From Bacillota bacterium (GTDB taxonomy: Bacteria > Bacillota > Sulfobacillia > Sulfobacillales > Sulfobacillaceae), in assembly GCA_021797515.1 (NCBI GenBank), contig JAJZZP010000090.1, positions 17,198 to 81,197 of the forward strand: a DNA stretch of 64,000 bases, written 5' to 3'. Below the pieces are notes generated by a model. It was not told where the DNA came from, made no database searches, and saw nothing but the letters and a program-made list of their open reading frames with translations. Below, piece by piece: positions 35,626-44,505 of the stretch; the stretch's first letter is position 1, and each line of letters opens with the position of its first letter. Made by a program: the position numbers and the translations under genes.

Positions 35626-36397
35626 GTGTGGAATTTGGAAATCCATGAAAACCCTCATCTTGACCCACGATTCGGTCGAATTGCCAGTTCCGTATCCCCC
35701 TATGTGCTAGATGACCTTAGGAATCTTTTTACCATCCCGTCCACACGTTATCTCCCCACACTCAGAGGCCTACAAGATCCGGCAACAGTGCAGTGTTGGC
35801 CGAGGCCCACCACTTGATGGCGAGACTCACCGCGGCGCTACGCAACAACCAATGGATTAGCGCTCTCGCCCTCTTCAAGGCGACGGTCCCGGTCTTACCG
35901 ACGCAAGCGAGTTGTGGGGTCGTCTATTTAACAATCTCGCGATTACCCATCAAACTTTGGGGGTATCTTGATGAAGCTGTGGAGTGGGATGAAGCCTATA
36001 CCGCCTGGCGGGTCGTCATCGCGCATGCGCTCGCTTTAATGCACAAGGTCATGCGGGAGCCGGGCGCGGATATCGCTGAACACGTGGCAGTTCTCGAAAA
36101 ATGGCGAAACCTCGAGACCGGTGCCTCCGATCCGTTAGTGGAATGTTGGCTGTTAGATGGGGGGTGCGAAATGCCATTGCCGCACGGAAAATAGGGCTTG
36201 TGCGGCGCTTGGCCGGGGAGTATGGCCGTGGGGTGTCGGAGCATGCCAGTTGCCGCGGTGAGCGGCTGCGCTTCGCGGATCTACAAGCCCAACTCTTGGT
36301 GGTTGATGGGGAAACGGAGAGGGCCGCTGCCTATATTAGTTGCAGACCGTACTCAGTCAGCAGGCTCATCTTCATGAGCCGAGCTACATTTGGCTAG
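35626..36397 (+). pseudogene. Frameshifted helical-repeat (TPR-like) protein remnant
   Basis: Three overlapping frames (35626-35817, 35793-36194, 36101-36397) read on into each other if frameshifts near 35800 and 36160 are allowed. The pieces contain EAHHLMARLTAALRNNQWIS, YLDEAVEWDEAYTAWR and FADLQAQLLVVDGETERAAAY, with the Ala/Leu/Trp rhythm of tetratricopeptide repeats, as in the helical parts of many Firmicute regulators. No intact N-terminus is visible. Functional loss is clear; the family call is tentative. Confidence 0.4.
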
Positions 36398-36936
36398 AGG
36401 TCGCGCAAACTTTGACGCGTCTCGATGGCACAATCCTTGTATGTCGGCAGTTGATGCAGGCATATTGGTCATTAGGCGCCCAAGGGTAGCTTGAGCGGTT
36501 GTTACCGGCATGGCAACCACCGGTTTGCAACCAACAGCGCCTCTTGTTCACCTTCGACAGAGCGACCATTCATTTCTTCGCGAGCATATTCCGTCTATTT
36601 ACCAAACAAAAGTGGTTATGGGTCAGCCCTGGAATCCGAACAATTGGCGAAACGGCGCTATACCTGGTTTACCGAATATGTACCATCGCTTGCTCAGTTA
36701 ATCCTTAGTTTGTTCATGCTGTTTCGTATGGGAGTGGTTTTGCGCATCTATCGCACTCATAAGATCTGATTAGCCCGCCGCAAGAAAGAATTGCTATGTA
36801 ACGCTTTCAGACCCTGTTGCATTTTTCGTTCGCTTTCTCACAAATCTCGAATTTGTACCACCAATCGCCCGGTGTCACATTGGGTAGCACGCGTACAGCA
36901 CCGCTTAAATCCTCGTTTGAATTTTTAAACTTCCTA
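36398..36936. other. Non-coding stretch before the sugar island
   Basis: Short frames only, none with ribosome site or motif. Some may be further debris of the frameshifted gene to the left. Confidence 0.4.
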
Positions 36937-36965
36937 TTGACAGCCCCTTAATTCGCAAGTATTCT
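36937..36965 (+). promoter_or_regulatory. Promoter of the sugar operon
   Basis: TTGACA (36937-36942), 17 nt, TATTCT (36960-36965), identical in both hexamers and spacing to the promoter at 2556. It lies about 125 bp before the LsrF-like gene and can serve the whole + strand sugar operon. Confidence 0.65.
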
Positions 36966-36994
36966 GATAGTGCCACCGCACACGAACGAACACT

Positions 36995-37045
36995 AAACAA
37001 CGATTGTTAATAGGTTGTGCATGTGTCTTAGCGTGAGTGGACACA
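36995..37045 (+). promoter_or_regulatory. Inverted repeats downstream of the sugar promoter, possible DeoR operators
   Basis: Two symmetric elements lie between promoter and first gene: AACAA-CGA-TTGTT (36996-37008) and TGTGTC...GACACA (37022-37027 and 37040-37045, 12-nt spacer). The DeoR-type repressor encoded at 38805 is the obvious candidate to bind one of them. Confidence 0.4.
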
Positions 37046-37089
37046 AAGTCGTCGTCGCGAGTGATGCATATTGAAGGAGGACGGAGAGG

Positions 37090-37986
37090 ATGCCGGAGAA
37101 GGATGATGTCACGGCGGATCGCTTTTACGCCGAGGTTCCTGTAGCACATCAAACGTATGCCCTTAAAGGCAGCGGAGCCTATGACTGGGGGATGGCGAAT
37201 CGGTTGGCACGCATTTTCCAGCCTGCCGACGGACGGACGGTAATGTTGGCCATCGACCACGGGTATTTTCAAGGGCCGGTACGGGGTCTCGAGCGGGTTG
37301 ACCTGAATATTGTTCCGCTCCTGGGGCAGGTCGACGCCTTAATGCTGACCAGAGGCATATTGCGAACCAGCATCCCTCAAAACATGCCTAATCCCGTGGT
37401 GCTGCGGGTCAGCGCCGGGTCAAGCATCTTAAAAGAGTTATCCGAAGAGGCTATCGCGGTCAGCATTGAGGATGCGATACGTCTCAATGCCGCTGCGATG
37501 GCGGTCCAGGTCTATGTGGGAGGCGAATTTGAACACCAAACCATCCAGAACTTGATCAAGTTGGTCGATGCGGGGATGCAATATGGAATCCCCGTACTGG
37601 CGGTGACCGCGGTGGGACGCGAGATGGTTCGCGATGCCCGGTATTTTCGGCTCGCCTGTCGGATTTGCGCGGAACTCGGTGCTCAGTTTGTGAAGACCTA
37701 TTTTGTGGACGAAGGGTTTTCGAGCGTAGCTGCCTCCTGTCCCGTGCCGCTGATTGTGGCCGGGGGCAAAAAAGTCGAAGAGCGCGACGCACTGACCATG
37801 GTCGAACGAGCCCTGCAGGAGGGGGCCGCAGGGGTCGATATGGGACGAAACGTCTTTCAGTCTGTAAAGCCCGTGGCGATGTTGGATGCATTGAACGGTA
37901 TTGTCCACAACGGCTGGACGGCAGAGAGCGCGTGGGAATGGCTCCGGTCGCGTCCACAGGAGCAAGTGTCGGTGCCTTCGGCATGA
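37090..37986 (+). CDS. lsrF: LsrF-type thiolase/aldolase (DhnA-like class I fold)
   Basis: 298 residues matching E. coli LsrF along its length ([54 protein letters not shown]). LsrF transfers acetyl from phospho-hydroxy-pentanedione to CoA, giving DHAP and acetyl-CoA, at the end of AI-2 processing. The Schiff-base Lys is Lys202 in VKTYFV. GGAGGACGGAGAGG precedes the ATG. No lsrK, lsrG, lsrB or lsr-type transporter is nearby, so a related phospho-diketone or aldol substrate in another sugar pathway is likelier than AI-2. Confidence 0.8.
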   Translation: MPEKDDVTADRFYAEVPVAHQTYALKGSGAYDWGMANRLARIFQPADGRTVMLAIDHGYFQGPVRGLERVDLNIVPLLGQVDALMLTRGILRTSIPQNMPNPVVLRVSAGSSILKELSEEAIAVSIEDAIRLNAAAMAVQVYVGGEFEHQTIQNLIKLVDAGMQYGIPVLAVTAVGREMVRDARYFRLACRICAELGAQFVKTYFVDEGFSSVAASCPVPLIVAGGKKVEERDALTMVERALQEGAAGVDMGRNVFQSVKPVAMLDALNGIVHNGWTAESAWEWLRSRPQEQVSVPSA

Positions 37987-38081
37987 AGCAACTCGGGAAG
38001 GGGACCCGGGCCCCTTCGGAAATTCCGTATTAAAAACGGACAGCATTTTGATCCCAAACCCGGGGAAGCGAGGTAAGATAT

Positions 38082-38729
38082 TTGCACTCGGTTTGCATTG
38101 CGCCATCGATCATGTCTGCAGATTTTTCGCGGCTGGCTTCAGCCTGCGACTCGATTGCCAGATCGGCCGATATGGTGCATTTGGACATCACCGACGGGTA
38201 CTTCGCGCCGACCCTCACGATGGGTCCTCAAATTGTCGCAGGTATTCGTAAACTGACGAAGTTGCCCTTGGACGTGCACCTAATGCTAGAGAATCCTGAA
38301 CGATTTGTGGAACCGTTTCGGGATGTCGGCGCGGATCGCATCGCGGTTCATTGGGAAGCTTGCCGAGATCCGATGACCGTGTTGGCGGATATCCGCCATT
38401 CGGGGGCTTTGGCGGGAATCGCCTTAACCATCGACACACCCGTGTCGGTCGTGCGCCCGTTGCTTGAGATCGCCGATTATGTAGTGATATTAAGCGTAGA
38501 ATTGCGGAGCACGAGCCACGGGTTTCAGCCAATAGCCCTCGACAAGGTGCGCGAACTGGTGACGATGCGCGGCCAGCGGTCTCGTCCGCAGGTGGAACTG
38601 GACGGGGCCATCACTCTCCAAACGGCGGGTTGGGCCAAGGCCGCGGGGGCCGAGATTTTGGTTGCCGGTGGAGCCGTGTTTCAAACGGAGAATCCGGAAC
38701 AGGCGATTCGCGGATTGCGAAACGCGTAA
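38082..38729 (+). CDS. Ribulose-phosphate 3-epimerase-like protein
   Basis: 215 residues, TTG start with GAGGTAAG upstream. APSIMSADF opens the barrel; HLDITDG and DVHLM carry the metal-binding His and Asp/His, and the late Asp is in ELDGAI, so the epimerase active site is complete. GQRSRPQVEL replaces the usual longer loop. In this operon it probably epimerises a phosphorylated ketose or is a divergent relative such as AlsE. A housekeeping Rpe would not be expected inside a sugar island. Confidence 0.8.
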   Translation: MHSVCIAPSIMSADFSRLASACDSIARSADMVHLDITDGYFAPTLTMGPQIVAGIRKLTKLPLDVHLMLENPERFVEPFRDVGADRIAVHWEACRDPMTVLADIRHSGALAGIALTIDTPVSVVRPLLEIADYVVILSVELRSTSHGFQPIALDKVRELVTMRGQRSRPQVELDGAITLQTAGWAKAAGAEILVAGGAVFQTENPEQAIRGLRNA

Positions 38730-38804
38730 CCGGCAATCCGGTCGCACAAACGCCCGACAATCCCACAAGAATGAGTCGGCGTTGGGCAACAACAAGGAGG
38801 AGTT

Positions 38805-39602
38805 ATGGACGTTCCGGAATTGGCGGATGCCGCTTTTTTGCCCAAAGAGCGTCTGGTGCGCATCTTTGAAGTGATTGAACTACAAGGGTCAGCGCGGGTG
38901 TCCGACCTCGCGAGGCAATTCGGTACGTCTTTGATGACCATCCGGCGCGACCTTACGGAACTCGAACAAAAAGGGCTAGTCGTCCGCACGCGTGGCGGGG
39001 TCATGCTGCGCAAGGGCATATTGGAAGACTATGAGGTTGATGTCCGGCGGCGGACACACATGGAACAAAAACAGGCCATCGCTCGTACAGCCGTGCGTTT
39101 GATTAAGTCAGGCGATACTATTGCGTTAGATGCCAGCACCACCGTAGTGGAATTGGCTCAATTACTGGTGCAACTGCCCCTGACCGACATCACCGTCGTG
39201 ACCAATAACTTTATGGTTGCCAATGTCGTCGCCACATCAAACATCGATTTGTTTTTCGTCGGCGGACGCCTTCGCCGAGAAGCGCTCTCAACGGTGGGAT
39301 CTCAGGCCCAGACCATGCTGGCCCAATGGACCTGCGCAAAAAGCTTTGTATCGGGCACAGGGGTGGATGTGGAAGTCGGTTTGATGGATAGCAATCCGGA
39401 TGAAGTCGGCATGAAACACCTAATGCTGCGAAACAGCGTGCATCGGTATCTTTTGGCCGATTCATCGAAATTGATGCGGCGCGCGGTGACGCGGGTGTGC
39501 CCTCTCACCGATTTTGACGCCGTCATTACGGATTCGGGAATCGATAAGGCAATCCGCAAGATCTTTGAAGATAGCAATATTCCTCTAATCGTGGCCGATT
39601 GA
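38805..39602 (+). CDS. DeoR family transcriptional regulator
   Basis: 265 residues. N-terminal helix-turn-helix at about residues 29-58 (VSDLARQFGTSLMTIRRDL), then the DeoR sugar-phosphate sensor domain with LDASTTVVELAQLL. Such repressors release DNA when a pathway sugar phosphate binds. AAGGAGGAG precedes the ATG. It is encoded inside the operon it likely controls, ahead of the ABC transporter genes; its 3' end overlaps the frame leading to the binding-protein gene but not its chosen start. Confidence 0.87.
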   Translation: MDVPELADAAFLPKERLVRIFEVIELQGSARVSDLARQFGTSLMTIRRDLTELEQKGLVVRTRGGVMLRKGILEDYEVDVRRRTHMEQKQAIARTAVRLIKSGDTIALDASTTVVELAQLLVQLPLTDITVVTNNFMVANVVATSNIDLFFVGGRLRREALSTVGSQAQTMLAQWTCAKSFVSGTGVDVEVGLMDSNPDEVGMKHLMLRNSVHRYLLADSSKLMRRAVTRVCPLTDFDAVITDSGIDKAIRKIFEDSNIPLIVAD

Positions 39603-39679
39603 TTGCGAAGCGGGGTGTTGGCAGCAAGATCACGCCTAACGCGGCCGCCCAGACTAGACGAAAGGAAGAGGATCAACCG

Positions 39680-41158
39680 ATGAAAGAAATGAAGACAGGA
39701 CCGTCGCGAACAGTTCGAAATCGGACCCTTGCCGCAGGCTTGACAATAGCCATGACAGCGGGCATCGCAGGTTGCGGCACTTCAAGCACCCCTGTTGCGT
39801 CTTCAAGCAGCCCCATTACCATCACCTTGCTGGGTTTTGCCGGATGGGCACCCAGCGCCATTGCAGCCAAAATGGCGCAGACGGAATTTCCGGCTTACGC
39901 GAAAAAACACTGGGGCATCAATGTTAAAGTAGCCTACGCCACCAGCCCGTTCGCGGATTTATATTCAAAACCGGCTTCCTCGCTGGCCGCGCATTCGTCG
40001 GAGTACAGCTTGATTTGGGGCAAAGGCATGTGGTACGGATCTTTTACCGGTCCGAAGTGGATTGCGTCCGTCAATAGTTTGATCGCGAACTCGCCGGAAC
40101 TGAAGACGGCGCAAGCCAATTTCATTAGTCCTTTTATTCAGAAGTCCTACGAATCCTATCCCTATGGCAGCAACCACTTGTGGGGAATACCCAGCGAGGG
40201 CGATGCCCTCATTATGTACGTGCGAAAAGATCTGCTAGACAACCCCGCCAACCAGGCTGCGTTTCAGAAGGCATATGGATTTCCGCTTCCCACAACATTC
40301 ACTCAATGGCAGACTTTGTCATGGTCGAAATTTACTGATATCTTGAAATTTTTCAACGATCCGGCGAAAGGGTTTTATGGCCTAGCGTCAGAATACTCCG
40401 ATAGCTATGACTTTATGTTCAATCAAGCGATGACCATGGTTAGGGATTACGGAGGACACATCTGGGACCGGTCGACGCGCCAAGTCTATGGCGTACTTAA
40501 CAGCCCTCAGGCCGACGCTGGTTTGAAGGCCTACGTAGGCTTGTTGAAATACCAGCCTCCAGGGGCCGACACTTGGGGCATTTCGCACGATATTCAAGCT
40601 TTTACCGGAGGCCACGTGTTTGCCGCGTGGCAATGGTCTGCGGTAGGCCCGGCCATGTTCACACCGGCTATGCAAGGCAAGGTCATGGCTGTGCCCCTTC
40701 CTGGAAACACCGTCAATGGCCAGTTCTTGCAATATTCGGCGGTGGGAGGGCAGGCATGGAATGTCAACAATTTCTTAGGCCCTCGCCATAAAGCGGCGGC
40801 TTTCGACTTCATCAAGTGGTGGTATTTGCCGTCCACCCAGATGCAATATGCCATGCAGGGAGGCAACTCAGTCCTGAAATCGGTCGTGGACAACCCCACG
40901 GTTCAGGCGCACGATCCTTGGTATCGGGCCTATAGGTATACGATGACCAACAAGCATCTGGTGGATGAATATCATAACGCCGATTACGCGACCTTGATGT
41001 CCGAAATCCAAAAAGCATGGACGGCGTATGCCACCGGAGAAATCAATAGTGCCTCACTCGCCAATACCTATGCCGCATGTCGACAACAAGCGACACTGTT
41101 CAACACCGGGTTGACTAATACGGCACCCCCGACCAGTTGCGCTAATGTGCATCTTTAG
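39680..41158 (+). CDS. Extracellular sugar-binding lipoprotein of an ABC importer
   Basis: 492 residues. I start at ATG 39680, preceded by AAAGGAAGAGG; an in-frame upstream extension has no site and would bury the signal peptide. The signal sequence LAAGLTIAMTAGIAGC ends in the lipobox IAGC, so Cys32 becomes the lipidated N-terminus on the outer membrane face of the cell. The rest has the family 1 (CUT1) solute-binding look with many Trp/Tyr residues. It should capture the sugar and deliver it to the permeases at 41272 and 42198. Ligand unknown. Confidence 0.85.
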   Translation: MKEMKTGPSRTVRNRTLAAGLTIAMTAGIAGCGTSSTPVASSSSPITITLLGFAGWAPSAIAAKMAQTEFPAYAKKHWGINVKVAYATSPFADLYSKPASSLAAHSSEYSLIWGKGMWYGSFTGPKWIASVNSLIANSPELKTAQANFISPFIQKSYESYPYGSNHLWGIPSEGDALIMYVRKDLLDNPANQAAFQKAYGFPLPTTFTQWQTLSWSKFTDILKFFNDPAKGFYGLASEYSDSYDFMFNQAMTMVRDYGGHIWDRSTRQVYGVLNSPQADAGLKAYVGLLKYQPPGADTWGISHDIQAFTGGHVFAAWQWSAVGPAMFTPAMQGKVMAVPLPGNTVNGQFLQYSAVGGQAWNVNNFLGPRHKAAAFDFIKWWYLPSTQMQYAMQGGNSVLKSVVDNPTVQAHDPWYRAYRYTMTNKHLVDEYHNADYATLMSEIQKAWTAYATGEINSASLANTYAACRQQATLFNTGLTNTAPPTSCANVHL

Positions 41159-41176
41159 ACTCTAAAGCTTTCTGTT

Positions 41177-41235
41177 GAGCCGCTTCTAATCTGGCAGGGG
41201 AGACAAGATAGGATGGTCTCCCCGCCGGATGGCTC
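41177..41235 (+). promoter_or_regulatory. Strong stem-loop between binding-protein and permease genes
   Basis: GGGGAGAC (41197-41204) pairs perfectly with GTCTCCCC (41216-41223), extended by GGC/GCC across one unpaired A and enclosed by GAGCC (41177-41181) / GGCTC (41231-41235). There is no T-run. Such hairpins behind binding-protein genes protect the upstream mRNA and partly stop transcription, giving excess binding protein over permease. Confidence 0.6.
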
Positions 41236-41271
41236 ACCTTAGACGAAACGAAGCACAAGGAGAGGATCTCT

Positions 41272-42201
41272 ATGAATAATGACGGTGGCCAACGACTCAG
41301 ATTCATGCGCCAGGGTTTATCGTTAAAAGCTTTCGCGTGGATTCTGATTATTCCGGTGCTCGCGTTTTTCACCATATGGAACGTTGTGCCGTTTTTGTGG
41401 CTGCTCGGTTTAAGTTTCTACCGATATTACCCAACGTTTGGCCAACCGCCAAAATTTCTGGGCTTAGGCAATTACATCAGCTTGATGAACGACCCCAACG
41501 TGTGGGAGCGAATCGGCACCACCTTCATTTTCATGGTCAGTGCGGTCGGCATTGAAACCGGTCTGGGGTTGGTGTTGGGATTCGTGTTTTGGAGCCGGCG
41601 AGCTCTATGGGGACGTCGGTTGGCTCTTACCCTGTTGTTTTCTCCGATGGTTCTGGCACCGGTGGCCGCAGGAACCTTTTTTCGGTTGATTTACGATCCC
41701 CTATACGGCGTAGTGCCCTATTATATCCACGCATTCTTCGGTGTGCCCAAACCCAATCTGTTGGGTAACTCCCACACGGCGATGTTGGCGGTGCTTGCCA
41801 CGGATGTTTGGATGTGGACTCCGTTCATGACGATGATGACGATTGCCGCTTTGGGTGCTGTTCCGAAAGCCGTTTTGGAAGCTGCCTCCGTCGACCGCTT
41901 AAAGTTCTGGCAACGCGTACGCTACGTAATGTGGCCGTACGGCAAGTTCATTTTGCTGCTAGGCGTGATCTTGCGAACTATCGACGCCTTTAAGACCTAC
42001 GGACTCATTGCCGCCATGACCGCCGGGGGACCAGGCAATGCCACGGACGTCTTGTCCATCACACTCTACCGCGAAGGATTTGTGAGTTTCGACATGGGTA
42101 AGGGGTCTGCCCTCGCCCTGTTCACCTTGTTCATTGCCGTGGCTTTTACCAGCGTGTACCTGTATTTCTTAAAAAATCGTGAAAGAGAGGCGATATCATG
42201 A
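41272..42201 (+). CDS. ABC sugar permease, MalF/UgpA-like
   Basis: 309 residues with about six membrane helices. The EAA loop that docks the ATPase reads EAASVDRLKFWQRVRYVMWP; the canonical Gly after EAASVD is Arg-Leu here. AAGGAGAGG precedes the ATG. The stop codon overlaps the start of the second permease gene (ATGA). It forms the heterodimeric channel with the 42198 product. Confidence 0.87.
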   Translation: MNNDGGQRLRFMRQGLSLKAFAWILIIPVLAFFTIWNVVPFLWLLGLSFYRYYPTFGQPPKFLGLGNYISLMNDPNVWERIGTTFIFMVSAVGIETGLGLVLGFVFWSRRALWGRRLALTLLFSPMVLAPVAAGTFFRLIYDPLYGVVPYYIHAFFGVPKPNLLGNSHTAMLAVLATDVWMWTPFMTMMTIAALGAVPKAVLEAASVDRLKFWQRVRYVMWPYGKFILLLGVILRTIDAFKTYGLIAAMTAGGPGNATDVLSITLYREGFVSFDMGKGSALALFTLFIAVAFTSVYLYFLKNREREAIS

Positions 42202-43091
42202 TCCCCGTGACGTTGGATCCTTCACGAGATGAGGAGTCTCAGGCGAACATGCGCGCGGTGAAGAGATCGCGGATCAGAGAGCGGATTAAAGACCTTTCCG
42301 TGTGGGTTATCGCTGTACTGTTCTTTCTTCCCGAGCTCTGGATTTTTTTGTCCGCATTTAAGACCCCCCAGCAAATTTTGGCGGTACCGCCGCGTTGGAT
42401 TTTTCGTCCGACTCTGCAAGGCCTCACGGCTATGGCCAAAGAAGGGGCTTTTTGGACGTACGTGTTCAACAGCTTCTTTATCACCTTTACGGCCGTCTTC
42501 GTGGCGGTGGGCATCTCGTTTCTGGCGGCCTATGGTTTATCCCGCTTTCGTTTTCGGGGAGGCGATTTCTTAATGTTCGTGTTACTCTCCATCCGGATGG
42601 TTCCTGGGTCGGCGTCGATTCTGCCGTTGTTCCTCATGTACACCGCGCTGGGATGGACTAACACGTACGCGGGAATCATCGCATTCGACGTAATGTTCAG
42701 CATCCCATTCGCAATTTGGATTTTGAAGGGGTATTTGGACGGCGTGTCGCAAAGATTTGACGAGGCCGCCCAAGTCGACGGGTTTTCCCGGTGGCGGACC
42801 ATGTTTCGGATTATCTTGCCGCAGATTTTACCTGGCATCGTCGCCGCAGTTATCTTCAACATGATTTTCGTGTGGAACGAATCGCTGTTCAATGCGATTC
42901 TTGGTGGCAACACGGTTCAGACTATTCCCGTGGCCTTGCAATCCGGGTTGAACACGATAAACGGGATTAACTGGCAGTATATCGCGTCGTTGAGTTTCGT
43001 CTATACGGTGCCGCTCATGGCGACGATTTATTTCTTCCAAAAGTATTTGCTGGTGGGTATGACCTTCGGCACGGTTCGTGGAGAAATTTAA
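42198..43091 (+). CDS. ABC sugar permease, MalG/UgpE-like
   Basis: 297 residues, about six helices, with a canonical EAA motif EAAQVDGFSRWRTMFRIILP. The N-terminal ~30 residues are basic and cytoplasmic. Coupled to the first permease by an ATGA overlap and followed immediately by the small membrane protein gene. Second half of the importer channel. Confidence 0.87.
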   Translation: MIPVTLDPSRDEESQANMRAVKRSRIRERIKDLSVWVIAVLFFLPELWIFLSAFKTPQQILAVPPRWIFRPTLQGLTAMAKEGAFWTYVFNSFFITFTAVFVAVGISFLAAYGLSRFRFRGGDFLMFVLLSIRMVPGSASILPLFLMYTALGWTNTYAGIIAFDVMFSIPFAIWILKGYLDGVSQRFDEAAQVDGFSRWRTMFRIILPQILPGIVAAVIFNMIFVWNESLFNAILGGNTVQTIPVALQSGLNTINGINWQYIASLSFVYTVPLMATIYFFQKYLLVGMTFGTVRGEI

Positions 43092-43104
43092 AGGAGGAGA
43101 GCGG

Positions 43105-43389
43105 GTGTCTATGGTGATCGGAAAAAAAGTGCAAACTATAGCGGTGCTGCTGTTAGTCGCGAGCTTTATTGTTGTGGCCCAGCCGCTGGTCTTTTCCGTC
43201 TATCGCTGGGGCTTTGTTCTTTTAATCGCGGCGACAATCTTTCAGATTGCAGCCGGGAACCTGAAACCCCACGCCGAGGGTCGCGACGTCATTCGGGCGC
43301 TCGGGATTACGGTTGGGGCACTGGTCTTGCTGTCCAGCCTAAGCATCGTTCTGGTGCCTTATCTAGTACGCATGGGACAAGGGGGTTAA
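43105..43389 (+). CDS. Small three-helix membrane protein of the ABC operon
   Basis: 94 residues from GTG 43105 (AAAGGAGGAG upstream; ATG 43111 is possible). Three hydrophobic stretches of about 20 residues (AVLLLVASFIVVAQPLVF, WGFVLLIAATIFQIAAG, ITVGALVLLSSLSIVLVPY). I do not recognise a family with certainty. Small membrane proteins also occur in GlpSTPQV-type glycerol importer operons, which likewise have two different ATPases, so it may be an accessory subunit of this importer. Confidence 0.65.
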   Translation: MSMVIGKKVQTIAVLLLVASFIVVAQPLVFSVYRWGFVLLIAATIFQIAAGNLKPHAEGRDVIRALGITVGALVLLSSLSIVLVPYLVRMGQGG

Positions 43390-43393
43390 GTCC

Positions 43394-44500
43394 ATGGAAG
43401 GCATCTCGCTGCAGAGCGTGAGCAAGCGCTGGAGGCACACTTTTGGTCTTCGCGACATGACGATTGACCTGTATCCTTCTCAGTTTGTAGTGTTGTACGG
43501 GCCTCGGGGCAGCGGGAAATCGGTCTTCTGCCGCCTAGTGGTCGGGGTCGACCAACCCACCGAGGGGACCATTATGATGAATGGAGTCGACGTGACACAT
43601 ATGTCTCCCATTCAACGGGGTATCGCGTATGTGCCCCAGACTTTTGCGCTGTACCCGCAGTTTTCCGTGTACGATAACATTGCGTATCCGTTGGCTATTC
43701 AGGGTGAAAAGAAATCGGAGATTCGCGGTAGAGTGGAGCAAATCGCGGCGACACTGGGTATCACGAACATTTTGAACAAACAGCCGGATCAGTTAAGCGG
43801 AGGCCAAAAACAACGCGTGGCTATCGCTAAAGGACTGGTTTTAAACCGCCGAGTGTACGTCTTGGATGACCCGTTAGTCGGATTAGACTACAAGATTCGC
43901 GAACGGTTGGTCGAGGAATTGCGCAATTTGCAGGAAAGCTTAGACGCCCTGTTTGTGTATGCAACCTCGGATCCACTGGAACCGTTGCTGCTGGCTGACC
44001 ATGTCGTCGTGCTGGACCAAGGCCGACTGGTCGAGCAGGGCTCCCCTGGCAGCCTTTATTACACCCCGAACCATGTTGGGACGACAACGCTGGGTTATCC
44101 CGCCGCCAACATAATTCCAGGCCGGGTTAACCGAGACGGAGACAGATGGCACGTGCGTACCGCTATTTGTGACATTCCCATCGGGGTGACAGCGGAAGTC
44201 GCGCCTGACCAGGAGGTGGTGGTTGCCATTCGTGCAGAACATTTTCTTCTTGGCGACGATCAAAGCGCAGCAGCCAGTTTATTTGAGGCCACCGTGGAAT
44301 TGGAAGAGGACATCGGATCGGAGCGGATTGTCCACTTGCGTGCCAAGGGGCAAGCCCTCCAGGCCGGATTTGCTGACCACAAAACCTCTCTGCCGTTAGG
44401 TCAAACCCTCGCTGTGGCCATCAAGACGTCGGCAATGCGGATTTTTGACCAACACAATGGGCGCTGCGTCGCGACCGGCGCCGCGGGAATTGAGGGGTAA
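43394..44500 (+). CDS. ABC ATPase 1 with degenerate catalytic residues
   Basis: 368 residues: nucleotide-binding domain then a TOBE-type domain. Walker A GPRGSGKS and an excellent signature LSGGQKQ are present. The Walker B acidic pair is Asp-Asp (VLDDP) instead of Asp-Glu, and the switch His is Ser (YATSDP). Its own ATP site should thus hydrolyse poorly, while its signature can serve the partner's site. It lies 6 bp before the second ATPase gene; together they should form an asymmetric heterodimer. Confidence 0.85.
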   Translation: MEGISLQSVSKRWRHTFGLRDMTIDLYPSQFVVLYGPRGSGKSVFCRLVVGVDQPTEGTIMMNGVDVTHMSPIQRGIAYVPQTFALYPQFSVYDNIAYPLAIQGEKKSEIRGRVEQIAATLGITNILNKQPDQLSGGQKQRVAIAKGLVLNRRVYVLDDPLVGLDYKIRERLVEELRNLQESLDALFVYATSDPLEPLLLADHVVVLDQGRLVEQGSPGSLYYTPNHVGTTTLGYPAANIIPGRVNRDGDRWHVRTAICDIPIGVTAEVAPDQEVVVAIRAEHFLLGDDQSAAASLFEATVELEEDIGSERIVHLRAKGQALQAGFADHKTSLPLGQTLAVAIKTSAMRIFDQHNGRCVATGAAGIEG

Positions 44501-44505
44501 GGCCA

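Noticed and set aside
37090..37986. AI-2 uptake (lsr) operon
   Set aside because: Only LsrF is recognisable; the transporter is CUT1-like with two different ATPases, and the lsrK, lsrG and lsrB counterparts are missing.
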